A stretch of 64,000 nucleotides of DNA from CAVUCE01 sp963739985 (GCA_963739985.1 CAVUCE010000001.1:248001-312000), one strand, 5' to 3'; numbered from the stretch's first letter, positions 27,378 through 37,409 are shown. Numbers and translations: made by a program. The notes: generated by a model not told the origin, from the sequence alone.

Positions 27378-28559
27378 TTGCTTAAGAAACGAGTTGTTTT
27401 AATTGTTTTAGGTTTGATTTCATTCATGTTAGTCTCTTGCAGTGATAATCCTACCTCAATCGGTTCAGATTTATTAAAAAATGATCTAATTGATGTTCAT
27501 ACCTTAGATTCTTATAAAGATTCTTTAAGTCAGACCTCATCATCATTTAAGAAATATATTTCATTAGGTGGCTCACAAAGATTATTTATCGGAAAATATC
27601 AGAACGTTGAATCTTCTACTTTATTGAGATTCTATTTTACTTTACCCGATTCGATAGTTCAGGATATTATAAATAATACTGCTACTGTTAAAACTGCCAG
27701 CATTACACTTACTAAAACTTACCAATTCGGCGATACAACAGGTGGTGTACTAGATTTTACTGCTCATAAAGTAAACAGTAGTTGGAATTCAGGGACTGTT
27801 ACGGGAGATAGTCTTGCCTCTTTGAATTATGACCAAAATGATATCAGTTCAAACAGAAAAATTACTGACTCTACAACCACATTTGATTTTGACCCTAATC
27901 TAGCTTTTCAATGGTTGCAAGCAGTTGCTGATTCAAATACAGCTTCCGATTACGGGATCTTGTTAAAGCCAACTGCAAACTCACAAAAAATATTTGGATA
28001 CCAATCATATATTATAGGATATACCGGCTATCCAAATTTAAAAATTGTTATAGTTAAGCAGGGAAGTTATGAAGACACACTTTCATTTGATCCTGCTTTG
28101 GATGCAGCTGTTGTAACCGGAACACTTCCAACTGTTCCTGCTGAAGACATAGTCGTTCAATCTGGATTAATAGCTAACTCAAAACTTTGGTTTGATGTTT
28201 CCAAAATTCCAAGTTCTGCAATTATTAATCATGCAACATTAACTTTAACCGGCGATTCTACTTATAATCAATATGGCTCATATTATTCAACTTCCTTATA
28301 TTGTTATTCAATGGAAGATAGTACAAATGTTGATAGCGTGGCGATTTCTTCTAAAGAGTTAGTTTATTCCGGAGGGAAATATTCAGGTGATATTACGGCT
28401 TTCGTTCAGCGATGGATAACCAGACAAAATAATCAGGGGATAAGAGTAGTTGCCGGGACACAACTTTCAGGTTTTGAAATCTTTGCGTTAAAAGGTGCAA
28501 GTGCCTCGGATAGAGCAGTTAGACCTAGATTAGAAATAACTTACACAACAAAGAAGTAG
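27378..28559 (+). CDS. DNRLRE-type envelope lipoprotein
   Basis: A 393-residue lipoprotein starting with TTG directly after the gmhB stop. It has a signal peptide with lipobox FMLVSC (Cys near 21). Two related beta-rich halves follow: one around residues 65-220 (LLRFYFTLPDSIV, then a TAHKVNSSWNSGT block) and one around 265-390, ending in FVQRWITRQNNQGIRV and RPRLEITYT. This pattern matches the DNRLRE/TGF-propeptide-like fold of surface proteins. Function unknown; it is linked by position to the following barrel protein. Confidence 0.7.
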   Translation: MLKKRVVLIVLGLISFMLVSCSDNPTSIGSDLLKNDLIDVHTLDSYKDSLSQTSSSFKKYISLGGSQRLFIGKYQNVESSTLLRFYFTLPDSIVQDIINNTATVKTASITLTKTYQFGDTTGGVLDFTAHKVNSSWNSGTVTGDSLASLNYDQNDISSNRKITDSTTTFDFDPNLAFQWLQAVADSNTASDYGILLKPTANSQKIFGYQSYIIGYTGYPNLKIVIVKQGSYEDTLSFDPALDAAVVTGTLPTVPAEDIVVQSGLIANSKLWFDVSKIPSSAIINHATLTLTGDSTYNQYGSYYSTSLYCYSMEDSTNVDSVAISSKELVYSGGKYSGDITAFVQRWITRQNNQGIRVVAGTQLSGFEIFALKGASASDRAVRPRLEITYTTKK

Positions 28560-28560
28560 C

Positions 28561-29814
28561 ATGAAATTTAAAAAAATAATTTTAACTATAACTATTCTTT
28601 TTGCAACTCAAGTTACAATTTTCAGCCAGGGTAATTCTTCGTATACCAGAATCGGTTTAGGAGATTTAAACTATAGTTTTTCCGCTAGAAAATTTGCAAT
28701 GGGCGGATTAGGGGTTGCGGTTTCAGATAAAAACTCTTTAAGTGAAATAAATCCGGCTGCTTGGAATGCATTAAATCAAACCAGAGTTGATTTTGGCTTC
28801 GGTTACAATGGTTTATTCCTTTCAAATAATCAGAATAGTGCTTATAGCGGAAACGCAGAGTTTAATGGTTTTACCTTGGCTTTTCCTATCTCTAAAGATA
28901 ACGGAATTGGTTTTGCTTTAGGAATGCTTCCGTTTACAAATGTAAGATATAAAGTTCAACAATCTTATACTTTACAGCAATCGACTCCTCAGAATTATAA
29001 TATAACATATGAGGGGAACGGTGGATTGTCAAAACTATTTTTCGGTTCATCCTATACTTTACCATTCGGGGTTAGTATCGGTGCAACTTTAGATTACTAT
29101 TTGGGTACAATTAATTATACATCAACGGCCGATTTTAACAACAGTAGTAACATATCATCATCTTACCTTAGAACTTATCGTCCGAATGGATTAGGATCAA
29201 CGTTTGGGCTAATTAGTCCGGATTTATCATCCATTTTTAACTCAAAGAGTTTAACAGATCTAAGACTAGGGTTTTCTGCAAATTATGTCTCTAACTTAAA
29301 TACGGATACAATTTTAACTTCTAAATCTAATGTCGGAATAGATACACTCGGAAGCGGCACGGTTGAGATAAATGTTCCAATGAGAATTAATGCAGGAATA
29401 AGTTTTACAATGAATGATTCTTACCTTGTAACGCTGGATTTTGCTTCACAAGCCTGGCACGATTATTCCTTTAATAATATAAAATCATCTGAATTAAGAA
29501 ATTCAGTAAAAGTAAGTGCTGGTTTTGAATATCAGCATAAAAGAGTTTTAGGGGAGACATTTTGGGAACAATTTTCTTTGAGAGCAGGTTTAAGTTATGA
29601 ACAAACACCTTATATTGTTAATAACAAGGGAATTGACGAGATGTCTGTCTCAGCCGGTTTTTCAATTCCACTGGGACTTGAGAACGGATTAGATGTAGGT
29701 TTGCAGTATGCAATAAGAGGAACGAAGGAAGCAAATTTGATGCAAGAACATCGTCTACGATTGGATGTAGGAATCAGTCTTGGTGAAATTTGGTTCTTAA
29801 GGCGTGATAATTAA
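28561..29814 (+). CDS. outer-membrane barrel protein, FadL/PorV-like
   Basis: A 417-residue protein with a signal peptide (about 1-22). The segment SARKFAMGGLGVAVSDKNSL followed by INPAAW is the typical opening of the OmpP1/FadL/PorV superfamily, with the AMGGAGVA-type hatch and NPA motif. The remaining sequence is amphipathic strands. It begins one base after the lipoprotein stop, so both are probably made together. Possible roles are transport of hydrophobic compounds or a T9SS shuttle protein (PorV); the sequence alone does not decide. Confidence 0.7.
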   Translation: MKFKKIILTITILFATQVTIFSQGNSSYTRIGLGDLNYSFSARKFAMGGLGVAVSDKNSLSEINPAAWNALNQTRVDFGFGYNGLFLSNNQNSAYSGNAEFNGFTLAFPISKDNGIGFALGMLPFTNVRYKVQQSYTLQQSTPQNYNITYEGNGGLSKLFFGSSYTLPFGVSIGATLDYYLGTINYTSTADFNNSSNISSSYLRTYRPNGLGSTFGLISPDLSSIFNSKSLTDLRLGFSANYVSNLNTDTILTSKSNVGIDTLGSGTVEINVPMRINAGISFTMNDSYLVTLDFASQAWHDYSFNNIKSSELRNSVKVSAGFEYQHKRVLGETFWEQFSLRAGLSYEQTPYIVNNKGIDEMSVSAGFSIPLGLENGLDVGLQYAIRGTKEANLMQEHRLRLDVGISLGEIWFLRRDN

Positions 29815-29841
29815 TCATTCAACAATTCTAAGGGATGTAAC

Positions 29842-31107
29842 TTGAAACAAATAGTTAAAATATTTAGTGTATGCGTTTTCGCATCTTTATTGTTATTTGA
29901 TAAAGGATATGCACAGAATAATAGCACTAGTCCGGACACATCGATGGATATTCGTGCTACATATAGTCTCTTTTCAGAGTACTATAAAAATAAAGATTTT
30001 AAAAGCGCCCTTCCTTATGGATGGACTGTGCTTAAAAAAGAACCTAAACAATTTGCAAAATGGATTTACTTTAAAATGGAAGATATTCTTTGGTATACTC
30101 ATGATTCATTAAAGATTTCTCCTGAGCAAACAAAAGCAATTGAAGATACTATGCCTTATTTTTACGATATGGCTATTAAATATGATACTAGTGATAAGGG
30201 ATATTTTGAAGCAAGAAAAGCTTTCGTATCAGAAGAATGGTTAAAAACAAGTCCCGATACAATTATTGCTATGTACGAAAAAGCAATCAAAGATGATCCG
30301 AGTATTTCTACTTACTATTATGATCGTTTAGGTGAGTTATACAAAAATAATGCTTCTGCTGCTAACGGTTATAAATTAAAAGCAATTGATCTTTATACTG
30401 CATTAAGTGAGAAACAACCGGATAACCAGCAATGGCCGGAGAAATTAGAAGGCTTGGTAGATAACATTGATGAGTTAGTTAAAATTAATAAAAGAGCTTG
30501 GGATCTTGATAAAGAAAATCTAGAAAAAGCATACAAATACGCATCTGTTGCTATGAAAGCTCAAAAATATAAAGAAGCTATTGAAGCTCTGGAATTTTTA
30601 GTTAAAAAATCTCCTGATACTCCAAATTACTGGATGCAGTTAGCTTCGGCTTATACTAAGATTGACGATTTAGATAATGCTATTAATGCTTATAACAACT
30701 TGATTAAACTTGAACCAAATAAAAAAGAAGACTATTTAAATTTGGGTATAGTTTATAAAGACAAAGGTCAATTGGCAAAAGCCCGTGAACTATTTTTAAA
30801 AGCAAGTGAAGTTGGAAAAGGATGGGGTTTGGCAATTTATGATGAAGGTTTGCTTTATGAACAAGCTGCCAGAGGTTGCGATTTCAATTTTGAAACTAAA
30901 TTAGTTTATCAATTAGCAGTTGATACTTATAGAAGAGCGTATAGTCTTGATCCTAACCTTTCACAAGCAAAAGAAAGAATTCCTGCTCTATCTGGATCGG
31001 TGCCGACTAAAGAAGATTATTTCTTCAGAGGGTATAAATCCGGAAAAGTTCTTCCGATTACAGGAAGTTGTTATGGTTGGATCAATAGAAGCGTAACTGT
31101 ACCATAG
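29842..31107 (+). CDS. exported TPR protein
   Basis: A 421-residue protein with a signal peptide (about 1-25) and a TTG start behind AAGGGATG. The body is helical, with clear tetratricopeptide repeats between about residues 215 and 340 (for example YWMQLASAYTKIDDLDNAI and YLNLGIVYKDKGQLAKA). TPR proteins are scaffolds, here in the periplasm. It is the last gene of the glgA-gmhB-lipoprotein-barrel run and is followed by a terminator. Its partners are unknown; the adjacent barrel is the obvious candidate. Confidence 0.78.
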   Translation: MKQIVKIFSVCVFASLLLFDKGYAQNNSTSPDTSMDIRATYSLFSEYYKNKDFKSALPYGWTVLKKEPKQFAKWIYFKMEDILWYTHDSLKISPEQTKAIEDTMPYFYDMAIKYDTSDKGYFEARKAFVSEEWLKTSPDTIIAMYEKAIKDDPSISTYYYDRLGELYKNNASAANGYKLKAIDLYTALSEKQPDNQQWPEKLEGLVDNIDELVKINKRAWDLDKENLEKAYKYASVAMKAQKYKEAIEALEFLVKKSPDTPNYWMQLASAYTKIDDLDNAINAYNNLIKLEPNKKEDYLNLGIVYKDKGQLAKARELFLKASEVGKGWGLAIYDEGLLYEQAARGCDFNFETKLVYQLAVDTYRRAYSLDPNLSQAKERIPALSGSVPTKEDYFFRGYKSGKVLPITGSCYGWINRSVTVP

Positions 31108-31143
31108 TGGATATTTAGAACTAGTGTTACATAAAGTTTTGTG

Positions 31144-31179
31144 AAAAGGTTTTCTTGTTAAGGCAGGAAAACCTTTTTC
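31144..31179 (+). terminator. terminator after TPR gene
   Basis: AAAAGGTTTTC (31144-31154) and GAAAACCTTTT (31167-31177) form an 11-bp stem with a 12-nt loop, followed by T residues. It can also act on the minus strand because the left arm starts with four A. Confidence 0.75.
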
Positions 31180-31324
31180 TATTGAGAGGGAATTCATCAC
31201 AAAGCTTGTTTACTTTTTATCAATATTTTGATGGTTAGCCAATTAACATTAAATTAATAGTTCATATTTTCAATTATTAAGTAACTTAACCTTACATTAT
31301 TTTATAAATAAAGATCCTAATACT

Positions 31325-32621
31325 ATGTACCAACATTTAGCAAAAGACAAAGATATTTTTGAAGTATTAAAACTAGAAACTTCCAGACAACAAGATAAAC
31401 TTGAACTGATCGCTTCCGAAAACTTTGTAAGTCCCGCGGTTTTAGAAGCAGCCGGTTCGGTTTTGACTAATAAATACGCGGAAGGTTATCCCGGTAAAAG
31501 GTATTACGGTGGTTGCGAATATGTTGATATGGCTGAAAATATTGCTAGAGATAGATTAAAAGAATTATTCAATGCAGATTATGTAAATGTTCAGCCACAC
31601 AGTGGATCTCAGGCAAATATGGCTGTTTTAATGACACTATTAAAGCCGGGAGAAAAGTTTTTAGGATTAAGTTTAGCTCATGGTGGACATTTAACTCACG
31701 GCTCTCACGTAAATTTTTCAGGTCAGCTTTACCAACCGGTGGGATATACTTTAAATAGAGAAACAAAATTAATTGATTACAATTTAGTTGAAGAACTTGC
31801 AAAAAAAGAAAAACCTAAAGTTATCATAACAGGCGCAAGCGCTTATTCCAGAGAATGGGATTATAAAATATTTCAGAGAAATCGCCGATTCTGTTGGTGC
31901 AATGCTAATGTGCGATATGGCTCATCCTGCAGGCTTAATTGCAAAAGGGTTTCTCAATAATCCTTTAGAATATTGCGATGTAGTAACTTCAACCACTCAT
32001 AAAACATTACGCGGACCAAGAGGCGGCATAATATTGATGGGTAAGGATAGAGAGAATCCGTTTGGAATTAAAACTCCGAAAGGTGATAGAATAAAAATGA
32101 TGTCTGAACTATTAGATAGTATGGTAATGCCCGGAATTCAAGGCGGACCATTAATGCACATAATAATGGCAAAAGCTGTAGCTTTTGGAGAAGCGCTTGA
32201 TGATTCGTTCAAGGATTACGCCGGACAAATAATTAAAAATGCACAAGCTTTAACTGCTAAATTGACAGAATATGAATTCGACATTATTTCAGGTGGTACA
32301 GATAATCATTTAATGTTGATTGATTTATCAAATAAAAAAATAACCGGTAAACAAGCTGAAAATGCTCTGCATACAGCTGGTATGACAGTAAATAAAAACA
32401 TGGTACCATTCGATGAAAGAAGTCCTTTTGTTACCAGCGGAATTAGAGTTGGTACACCGGCAGTTACAACTAGAGGAATGAATGAGGGAGAGATGCTGGT
32501 TATTGCGGAATTTATTAATGAAGCAATAAATAATTTTGAAAATGAATCTGTTCTTACAAATGTGAACTCAAAGGTTATGGAGTTTTGTAAGAAATTTCCT
32601 TTATATGCAGAATTAAATTAA
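31325..32621 (+). CDS. glyA: serine hydroxymethyltransferase (frameshifted)
   Basis: PLP enzyme that interconverts serine and glycine with tetrahydrofolate as one-carbon acceptor. The N-terminal part (31325 to about 31865) has LIASENFVSP, GYPGKRYYGG and the ASAYSRE motif. The C-terminal part (from about 31902) has CDMAHPAG and the PLP-lysine motif TTHKTLRGPRGG. The two halves are in different frames: the 1297-bp region has one base too many. Removing one A from the AAAA run at 31865-31868 restores DYKYFREIADSVGAMLMCDMAH, as in the family. glyA is rarely dispensable, so a sequence error is likely. Confidence 0.92.
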
Positions 32622-32633
32622 TATTGAATTAAA

Positions 32634-33398
32634 TTGGCTTCTGAAGATTTAACCCCAACAGATGAACCGGTAGACGAAGTAGAAACCGGTAAAGAAATGA
32701 CTTTCCTTGAACATCTCGAGGAATTAAGGTGGAGAATAATATATTCTCTGATAGGCGTAGTTGTTGGAACAATTATTTGCTGGATCTTTGTTGATTTCCT
32801 GGTAAATGCAATATTATTATCACCGGCAAAACATGCAGGAGTATCTTTACAAAACCTAAAACCATTCGGCCAGTTGTTTCTATTTTTTCAGGTCGCAATT
32901 GTTGGTGGAGTTGTTTTAAGTTTACCCAATTTATTCTACCAATTCTGGAAATTTATTTCTCCGGCTCTTAGACATAATGAACGAAAATATGTTACTTATG
33001 TAGTCACATTTTCAACACTTTGTTTTTTAGCTGGAATTGTATTCGCTTATTTTGTAATGCTTCCTCTCACTCTTAAATTTGCAGCTCAATTCGGATCGGA
33101 AGCAATAAAAAACGAATTTGCAATTGACGAATATATGTCAATTATAATAAGCATTATGCTAGGTTCGGGTTTAGTATTTGAATTACCTATGATATCATTT
33201 TTCTTAACTAAGCTTGGAATTCTAACTCCGGAGTTTATGAAGAAATATAGAAGACATGCAATTGTAGTTATATTTGTAGCTTCTGCATTTCTAACACCCG
33301 GCACTGATCCGGTTTCACAAATGATTTTAGCGGTACCTCTTTTATTACTTTATGAGATCAGTATAATTATTTCAAAATTATCCGTTAGAAAGAATTGA
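32634..33398 (+). CDS. tatC: Sec-independent translocase subunit TatC
   Basis: A 254-residue inner-membrane protein with six predicted membrane helices. It is the core receptor of the twin-arginine pathway that exports folded, cofactor-bearing proteins. The N-terminal motif MTFLEHLEELRWRI and the region around PLTLKFAAQFG are typical. The TTG start gives a 21-residue acidic extension; the ATG at about 32697, just before TFLEHLEEL, is an alternative. No tatA/B gene is adjacent. The stop overlaps the start of the next gene (TTGA). Confidence 0.93.
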   Translation: MASEDLTPTDEPVDEVETGKEMTFLEHLEELRWRIIYSLIGVVVGTIICWIFVDFLVNAILLSPAKHAGVSLQNLKPFGQLFLFFQVAIVGGVVLSLPNLFYQFWKFISPALRHNERKYVTYVVTFSTLCFLAGIVFAYFVMLPLTLKFAAQFGSEAIKNEFAIDEYMSIIISIMLGSGLVFELPMISFFLTKLGILTPEFMKKYRRHAIVVIFVASAFLTPGTDPVSQMILAVPLLLLYEISIIISKLSVRKN

Positions 33399-34375
33399 TT
33401 AAAAAAAGTTTATCAGAAATAAGTTCACCTATTAAATCTGAATTAGACAAATTTAATGATCTTTTTAAAGATTCAATACATTCTAATTCACGAATAGTTG
33501 ATTTAGTTGCTAGATATATCATTAGGCAAAAAGGGAAGAAGATACGCCCTCTTTTAGTTCTACTTGCTGCCAAACTTTCCGGCGGAGTAACTGACAGAAC
33601 ATATCGTGGTGCAGTTTTGGTGGAACTACTTCATACTGCTACTTTAATTCATGATGATGTTGTAGATAACGCGGATAAGAGACGAGGCTTCTGGTCGATT
33701 AATGCGATTTTCAAAAATAAAATTGCTGTTTTAATGGGCGATTACCTTTTAGCAAAAGGATTAATGATTGCAGTAGACGGAAAAGATTTTGATTTCCTTG
33801 AAGTAATAACAAATACAGTTAAAAGAATGTCTGAGGGAGAACTTCTTCAGATACAGAAAACCAGAAAATTAGATATTGATGAAGAGACCTATTTTAGAAT
33901 CATTTCTGATAAAACAGCATCGCTATTAGAAACTTGTTGCCAAATAGGTGCATTAAGTACTTCGGAAAATAAAGATTATCATGAAGCAATGCGAATATTT
34001 GGAGAATCCATTGGAATTGCTTTTCAAATACGTGATGATATTTTGGATTTTGACGGAACGGTAAAAACTATTGGTAAGCCGGTTGGCGGAGATATAAAAG
34101 AAAAAAAAATTACACTTCCATTAATCTATTCTCTTAATCAAGTTCCTAAAAGCGAGGCTTCTAAAATCATTAAAATGATTAAAAAAGGCGATAAAAAGGA
34201 TAATGTTAAGGAAATAATTGAATTTGTTAGAAAACAAAAGGGAATTGATTACGCTTTAGAGACTGCACACCAATATTCATCCAAAGCCACAGAAGCTTTG
34301 AAAATATTTCCGGAATCTCAAAGTAAAATAGCTCTTCAAGCATTAGTTGATTTTGTGATTGACAGAAAAAATTAA
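33395..34375 (+). CDS. polyprenyl diphosphate synthase
   Basis: A 326-residue trans-isoprenyl diphosphate synthase (IspB/HepT type). The two aspartate-rich motifs that bind Mg-diphosphate are LIHDDVVDNADKRRG (about 86-100) and IRDDILDFDG (about 212-221). It most likely makes the side chain of menaquinone, the expected quinone in this group. The TTG start overlaps the tatC stop. The chain length cannot be read from the sequence. It converges on uspA with a 4-bp overlap of the ends. Confidence 0.9.
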   Translation: MIKKSLSEISSPIKSELDKFNDLFKDSIHSNSRIVDLVARYIIRQKGKKIRPLLVLLAAKLSGGVTDRTYRGAVLVELLHTATLIHDDVVDNADKRRGFWSINAIFKNKIAVLMGDYLLAKGLMIAVDGKDFDFLEVITNTVKRMSEGELLQIQKTRKLDIDEETYFRIISDKTASLLETCCQIGALSTSENKDYHEAMRIFGESIGIAFQIRDDILDFDGTVKTIGKPVGGDIKEKKITLPLIYSLNQVPKSEASKIIKMIKKGDKKDNVKEIIEFVRKQKGIDYALETAHQYSSKATEALKIFPESQSKIALQALVDFVIDRKN

Positions 34376-34875
34376 TCCTTCTGACTTTCTTTTTCTATAT
34401 GATCTTTAAAGTTAAAACCTTTTATGGGTTCTCTTAAAGTTAGAACAGGACAAGGTGCTTTCCTCACAACTTTTTCTGCAGTACTTCCAAATAAAAGATG
34501 TTCGACACCCGTATGTCCGTGTGTAGCAATTATTATCAAATCAACGTCAACTTCAGAAGCTGTTTCAATAATCTCAATGAAAGGTTTCCCGGTTTTTACA
34601 ATCGTTTTTACTTTTATTTCTTTCGGAATTTCTTTCTGAGCTAATTTATCCAACTCTTCAATTGCACGTTTATCAAGATCTAAATCAACTGACGGAATTG
34701 CAATTTGTCCCATGCTAAAATCCGGTGGATAAATAACCGGTTCAACTACATAAATAAGAATTAATTCTGCGTTAAATTGTTTTACAAAATTTAACGCGTA
34801 TTTTAAGGAGCTTTTGGAATAATCAGAAAAATCTATCGGCACCAATATTTTTTTTATGTTAGGTTCCATAATCAT
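34372..34875 (-). CDS. universal stress protein, UspA family
   Basis: A 167-residue cytoplasmic protein with the Usp fold: KKILVPIDFSDYSKSSLKYA at the N terminus, and the ATP-binding motif ATHGHTGVEHLLFGSTAEKVV near residue 113, followed by APCPVL. ATP-binding Usp proteins usually act in stress or energy signalling. The start overlaps the end of the upstream cyclic-nucleotide-binding gene by 17 bp, so the two are co-translated. Confidence 0.92.
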   Translation of the reverse strand: MIMEPNIKKILVPIDFSDYSKSSLKYALNFVKQFNAELILIYVVEPVIYPPDFSMGQIAIPSVDLDLDKRAIEELDKLAQKEIPKEIKVKTIVKTGKPFIEIIETASEVDVDLIIIATHGHTGVEHLLFGSTAEKVVRKAPCPVLTLREPIKGFNFKDHIEKESQKD

Positions 34876-35416
34876 TCTCCGATTTTATTTGATTTTTATT
34901 CTGTAACTGGAAATGATCTTCATTTAATTTTCTAAGTCGTACTGCTACAATCTGTGAAATTCCTGAAAGAATTTTAATCCCTTTTTTAGGGTACATCTGT
35001 ATAAATTCATCTAAATCCGGCTTAAATATTACTGCTAATCTTGCATCTGTCTTGGTTATCGCAGAAGCTGATCTTTTTTCACCATCCACTAATGCAAGCT
35101 CGCCAAAAAAATCTCCTTTATTAAATGTTGCAAGCGGAATAACATTGCCCGAATCATTATTTCGCTGAATCATAACCTCACCATCACGGATAATATAAAG
35201 GCCAATTCCAGGATCGCCCTGGTAGAAAACATATTCGTCCGCAACATAATTTCTGTTATGAATTATTTCAGTTAGTAATGATATATCTTTCTTGTTTAAT
35301 TCGGAAAAAACGGGAATTGAACGAAGAGATTTTTGCAAATCACTTTTTTCTGTTGGAGTATTAAAGAAATTTGACCAAAAACTGCTATGCATTATTTCAT
35401 TACTTTTAACGTCCAT
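34859..35416 (-). CDS. cyclic-nucleotide-binding domain protein without HTH
   Basis: A 185-residue protein whose core (about residues 35-150) is a CRP-type cNMP-binding fold: IPVFSELNKKDISLL, then the phosphate-binding cassette GDFFGELALVDGEKRSASA. Unlike CRP/FNR regulators there is no C-terminal helix-turn-helix; the tail is a short charged helix. It may therefore act through a protein partner, perhaps the overlapping UspA. The ATG at 35416 has AAGGA 7 nt upstream and is preferred to an in-frame ATG at 35470 that lies inside the preceding gene. Confidence 0.82.
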   Translation of the reverse strand: MDVKSNEIMHSSFWSNFFNTPTEKSDLQKSLRSIPVFSELNKKDISLLTEIIHNRNYVADEYVFYQGDPGIGLYIIRDGEVMIQRNNDSGNVIPLATFNKGDFFGELALVDGEKRSASAITKTDARLAVIFKPDLDEFIQMYPKKGIKILSGISQIVAVRLRKLNEDHFQLQNKNQIKSENDYGT

Positions 35417-35424
35417 ATAAATCC

Positions 35425-36189
35425 TTATTGAAAAATTCCAGATTCGGCTACTCGCCACATCTTTTGACATGGGAATCTATTTTCGTACAAAGCTCTTCCA
35501 ACAATAACAGAATCAACACCGTAGTGCATTAATTCCTGAACATCCATCAACTCATCTTTGTTTCTAATTCCGCCTGAATGAGTTACTTTACATTTTGTAA
35601 GTTTTGCAACTTCCTGGGAATAATGCAGATTAGGACCGCCCAGCATACCATTTCTTAAAACATCAGTAACAATAAATCTTTCAACGCCTATCTCATTCAT
35701 TTGTTTAGCAAAATCGATGTAATTGATTCCGGTTTTGTGTTTTCTACCTCTTATTACAATTTCATTATCAATTATATCTAAGGAAATAACAATTTTACTT
35801 GGACCGTATAATTCGAATGCTTTTTTAAAATCAGTCGAGTTATCAATAGCCATAGTGCTCAAAACTAAACGACTGATCCCTTTATCCATTATAGTTTTCA
35901 CATCATCTAAATTTCTGATACCGCCGGCAAATTGAACCGGTATAATTACGGAAGAACAAATTTGTTCAACTACATGAAAATTATTTCTTGTGTGATCGGC
36001 CGCTCCGTCGAAATCAACAACGTGAATCATCTTAGAATTTTCTGCTCGCCAAATTCTAGCCATCTCAACAGGATCGCTTCCATATTCTTTGCAATTTAAT
36101 TCGGGAATTCCCTGAACAACTCTTACAGTTTTTCCATGTTTAATATCAATCGATGGTATTACCAATAAAAAAGGCATATTCTTATTCAT
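35425..36189 (-). CDS. HisA-family isomerase
   Basis: A 254-residue TIM barrel matching phosphoribosylformimino-AICAR-P isomerase (HisA). It has the N-terminal IPSIDIKHGKTVRVVQG with the first catalytic Asp, FAGGIRNLDDV, SLDIIDNEIVIRG with the second Asp, and TDVLRNGMLGGPN then HSGGIRN phosphate-binding loops. In histidine synthesis it opens the ribose ring of ProFAR. No other his gene is in the window. It sits instead at the head of an operon with a cNMP-binding protein and UspA. A HisA paralogue with another role is possible. Confidence 0.8.
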   Translation of the reverse strand: MNKNMPFLLVIPSIDIKHGKTVRVVQGIPELNCKEYGSDPVEMARIWRAENSKMIHVVDFDGAADHTRNNFHVVEQICSSVIIPVQFAGGIRNLDDVKTIMDKGISRLVLSTMAIDNSTDFKKAFELYGPSKIVISLDIIDNEIVIRGRKHKTGINYIDFAKQMNEIGVERFIVTDVLRNGMLGGPNLHYSQEVAKLTKCKVTHSGGIRNKDELMDVQELMHYGVDSVIVGRALYENRFPCQKMWRVAESGIFQ

Positions 36190-36263
36190 TATTTAAACAA
36201 ATTCATTTTCTATATTTAATATATAACAATAATTTAACTCAACCGAAAACAAAAAAGAAACAA

Positions 36264-37409
36264 TTAGAATTTTAGTTTTCCGTTATTTTTCAATGTTTGC
36301 CTGCTAATCACTAATTTTTGAATTTCGTTGGTTCCTTCAAATATCTTTAAAATTCTTGCATCTCGATAAAATCTTTCTAGCGGTAATTCTCTAGAAAAGC
36401 CCATTCCGCCGTGAATTTGAAGAGCTGTATCCGCAATTTCTACCATGGATTCAGAACAAAAATATTTTACCATTGCACTTTGTTGTGAAATATCTTTTTT
36501 CAAATCGTAATTATGTGCAGTTCTATAAATCATACTCTCCATAGCATATATTTTTGTAGACATTTCGGCAAGATAAAATTGTATTGCCTGAAATTTTGAA
36601 ATTGGTTCATCAAATTGTTTTCTCTGTTTTGAGTATTGAGTTGACATTTCAAGCAATTCTTTTGAAGCTCCAAGGCAGCAAGCGCCAAGTCCTAATCTAC
36701 CCGCGTCTAGTGTTGCCATTGCTATAATGAAACCGCGTCCATCTGTACCAATTCTATTTTCATCCGGAATTTCCACATTTTCAAATGAAATAGAATTAGT
36801 AGCGCTACCTTTAATTCCTAATTTCTTTTCATTCGGTCCAACAAAAACACCTGGTGAATTAGCTTCCACAACAAATCCGGTAATACCTTTTTCAGTTCTG
36901 GCAAATACGGAAAAAACATCGGCAATACTTCCGTTTGTAATCCAGACTTTGGAACCATTTAAAATCCATTTATCACCTTTTTTTTCAGCGTAGGTTTTAA
37001 GATTAAAAGAATCGGATCCTGCTTCAGGTTCTGTTAAAGCAAAAGCGGCAATTTTTTCTCCGGCAGTAAGAGAAGGAAGGTATTTCATTTTTAGTTCTTC
37101 TGAACCGCCTATATAAATAGCGTTTGTTCCAATTGATTGATGCGCGCCAATCATTGTAGCGGTTGATCCACAAGCTCTTGTAACCTCTTCTTGAGCAATG
37201 CAGTATCCAACTTCTCCAAAACCGCCGCCGCCGTATTTTTCCGGAAAAGCTGTTCCCAGTAAACCTAACTCGGCAAGTTTTTTTATCAATTCTCTGGGAA
37301 TTTCTTCATTTTCGTCTATTTTATTTGCAATAGGTTTTATTTCAGAATTTGTAAATTCTTTAACCATTTCACGAAGCATGTTTTGATCTTCGGTAAATGT
37401 GAAATCCAT
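36264..37409 (-). CDS. acyl-CoA dehydrogenase
   Basis: A 381-residue FAD enzyme of beta-oxidation or amino-acid catabolism. The signatures are FALTEPEAGSDSF (about 130), WITNGS (about 155) and QIHGGMGFSRELPLERFYRDARI near 330. The catalytic glutamate lies in IFEGTNEIQ (near 364), the position used by short-chain (butyryl-type) dehydrogenases. Length standard. It has no clear operon partner. The membrane Fe-S protein at 39081 could take its electrons by way of an ETF encoded elsewhere. Confidence 0.94.
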   Translation of the reverse strand: MDFTFTEDQNMLREMVKEFTNSEIKPIANKIDENEEIPRELIKKLAELGLLGTAFPEKYGGGGFGEVGYCIAQEEVTRACGSTATMIGAHQSIGTNAIYIGGSEELKMKYLPSLTAGEKIAAFALTEPEAGSDSFNLKTYAEKKGDKWILNGSKVWITNGSIADVFSVFARTEKGITGFVVEANSPGVFVGPNEKKLGIKGSATNSISFENVEIPDENRIGTDGRGFIIAMATLDAGRLGLGACCLGASKELLEMSTQYSKQRKQFDEPISKFQAIQFYLAEMSTKIYAMESMIYRTAHNYDLKKDISQQSAMVKYFCSESMVEIADTALQIHGGMGFSRELPLERFYRDARILKIFEGTNEIQKLVISRQTLKNNGKLKF

